Shown here piece by piece: positions 63,495 through 64,000 of a stretch of DNA of 64,000 nucleotides. This DNA comes from Tuctoria greenei. Lineage: Eukaryota > Streptophyta > Magnoliopsida > Poales > Poaceae. The stretch covers positions 7,006,001-7,070,000 of the forward strand of contig JAYESD010000001.1 of assembly GCA_036927565.1 (NCBI GenBank). Direction: 5' to 3'. Numbering within the stretch: the first letter of the stretch is position 1; each line of letters starts with the position of its first letter. The notes under the pieces were generated by a model. It ran no database searches, was not told the DNA's origin, and saw nothing but the letters and a program-made list of their open reading frames with translations. The translations under genes and the position numbers were made by a program.

Positions 63495-64000
63495 ATGGTG
63501 AGGACTCGCAACCAGAGGGATGGCAATGATGAAGAGGAGAACAATGGAGTGCCTCAAAACAACAATGGGCAAGGATCTACTCAGGGAGGTATCAACATCG
63601 AGCAGCTATTGGCCATGCAAAACCAGCTCATGCAGACCATGATATAGACTATGGGACAGCTGCAGGCTGGCAATATCAACAATCAACCCCACATGCCTCC
63701 ACCGCCACCCCCGCCTCCTCATAACCGGTTGGGAGAGTTTATGAGGACTAGGCCGCCAACCTTTGCTCAAGCCGCAAACCCTATGGATGCGGATGATTGG
63801 CTCAAGTCCGTGGAGAAGAAGCTAGCTATTGTCCAATGTAGTGACCAGGAGAAGGTGCTATTTGCTTCTCATCAACTAGTTGGAGCAGCTGCGGATTGGT
63901 GGGATTCTTATTGCAATGCTCATGAGAACCAAGAAAGAATCACTTGGGCCGAATTCAAGGAGAATTTTCGTTCTCATTATGTGCTCGAGGGAGTTATGAT
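63495..64000 (+). pseudogene. gag: E8 gag, partial, with early TAG
   Basis: The frame MVRTRNQRDGNDEEENN... is the same as in E4 and E6. The TAG at 63645-63647 replaces a CAG in MIQTMGQLQ of the sisters, codon 51. Beyond it the frame stays open to the edge through the gag domain (ADDWLKSVEKKLAIVQ). Confidence 0.9.

Larger units (their letters stand above)
63473..64000 (+). mobile_element. E8: Tekay element continued (leader end and gag start)
   Basis: It resumes with CTTACCTATTGCTTTTCTTCAG, the usual end of the Tekay leader, and runs into gag. It is cut by the window edge. Confidence 0.92.

Noticed and set aside
1..64000. tRNA or rRNA genes
   Set aside because: None seen. The TGGTATCAGAGC strings are tRNA-complementary primer sites, not tRNA genes.

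Overview
The window reads as heterochromatic DNA from a grass. It is packed with nested LTR retrotransposons and I recognise no ordinary host gene. The organism is inferred from the element families: a Sirevirus-type Ty1/copia element, Tekay/Del-type Ty3/gypsy chromoviruses with LTRs of about 2.8-3.1 kb and an initiator-Met primer site, and Tat-lineage Ty3/gypsy elements with two RNase H domains and an antisense gene. That mixture is typical of Poaceae, probably panicoid. The species cannot be named from this sequence.

Layout, using my labels E1-E9 and U. U (46968-47512) is an unidentified stretch beside a Tat element. E3 is an old plus-strand Tat element now in pieces: pol 16678-19844, spacer 19845-20355 and 28321-29058, antisense gene pieces 29059-29136, 32019-33304 and 43704-45378, and 3' LTR 45927-46967. 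Into E3 went E1, a minus-strand Sirevirus (1-3269 plus 15012-16677, running off the left edge). Into the primer-binding site of E1 went E2, a Tekay element (3270-15011, TSD tgata). E3 was also hit by E4, an internally deleted Tekay element (20356-28320, TSD cagat), by E5, a solo Tekay LTR (29137-32018, TSD ctctc), and by E6, a decayed Tekay element (33305-43703, TSD gctag/gctgg). To the right, E8 is another Tekay element (47513-50598, continuing 63473-64000). Its leader was split by E9, a very young minus-strand Tat element (50599-63472, TSD cttac) whose two 828-bp LTRs look identical.

The observations most worth following are these. (1) E2 carries an extra 285-residue ORF (6484-7341) between primer site and gag. 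Its first residues copy the histone H3 tail, including the K4 and K9 positions, and its C-terminus is strongly acidic; the sister elements E4, E6 and E8 lack it. (2) Both Tat elements carry an antisense gene with a Transposase_28-like domain and a coiled coil. Both copies have one short intron at the same place and in the same phase, and in E9 the spliced frame is open for about 1,120 residues. (3) A 24-nt RNA hairpin with a constant CCU bulge occurs twice downstream of pol in each of the two diverged Tat elements. (4) The TATA boxes of the copia and both Tat LTRs sit in the centre of perfect inverted repeats. (5) Arrays of the palindrome CGGACTAGTCCG are shared by the Sirevirus LTR and by one sub-group of Tekay LTRs. 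(6) The polypurine tract of the Tekay elements is repeated exactly inside the protease-coding region, like a central polypurine tract.

How the parts work together, from established knowledge of these families: the 5' LTR drives a genomic RNA. Gag packages it, protease matures the polyprotein, RT/RNase H copy it from the tRNA primer site and the polypurine tract, and integrase inserts it. In the chromoviruses the C-terminal chromodomain is thought to steer integrase to methylated histone H3, which makes an H3-tail mimic in the same element striking. All computation here was by eye.
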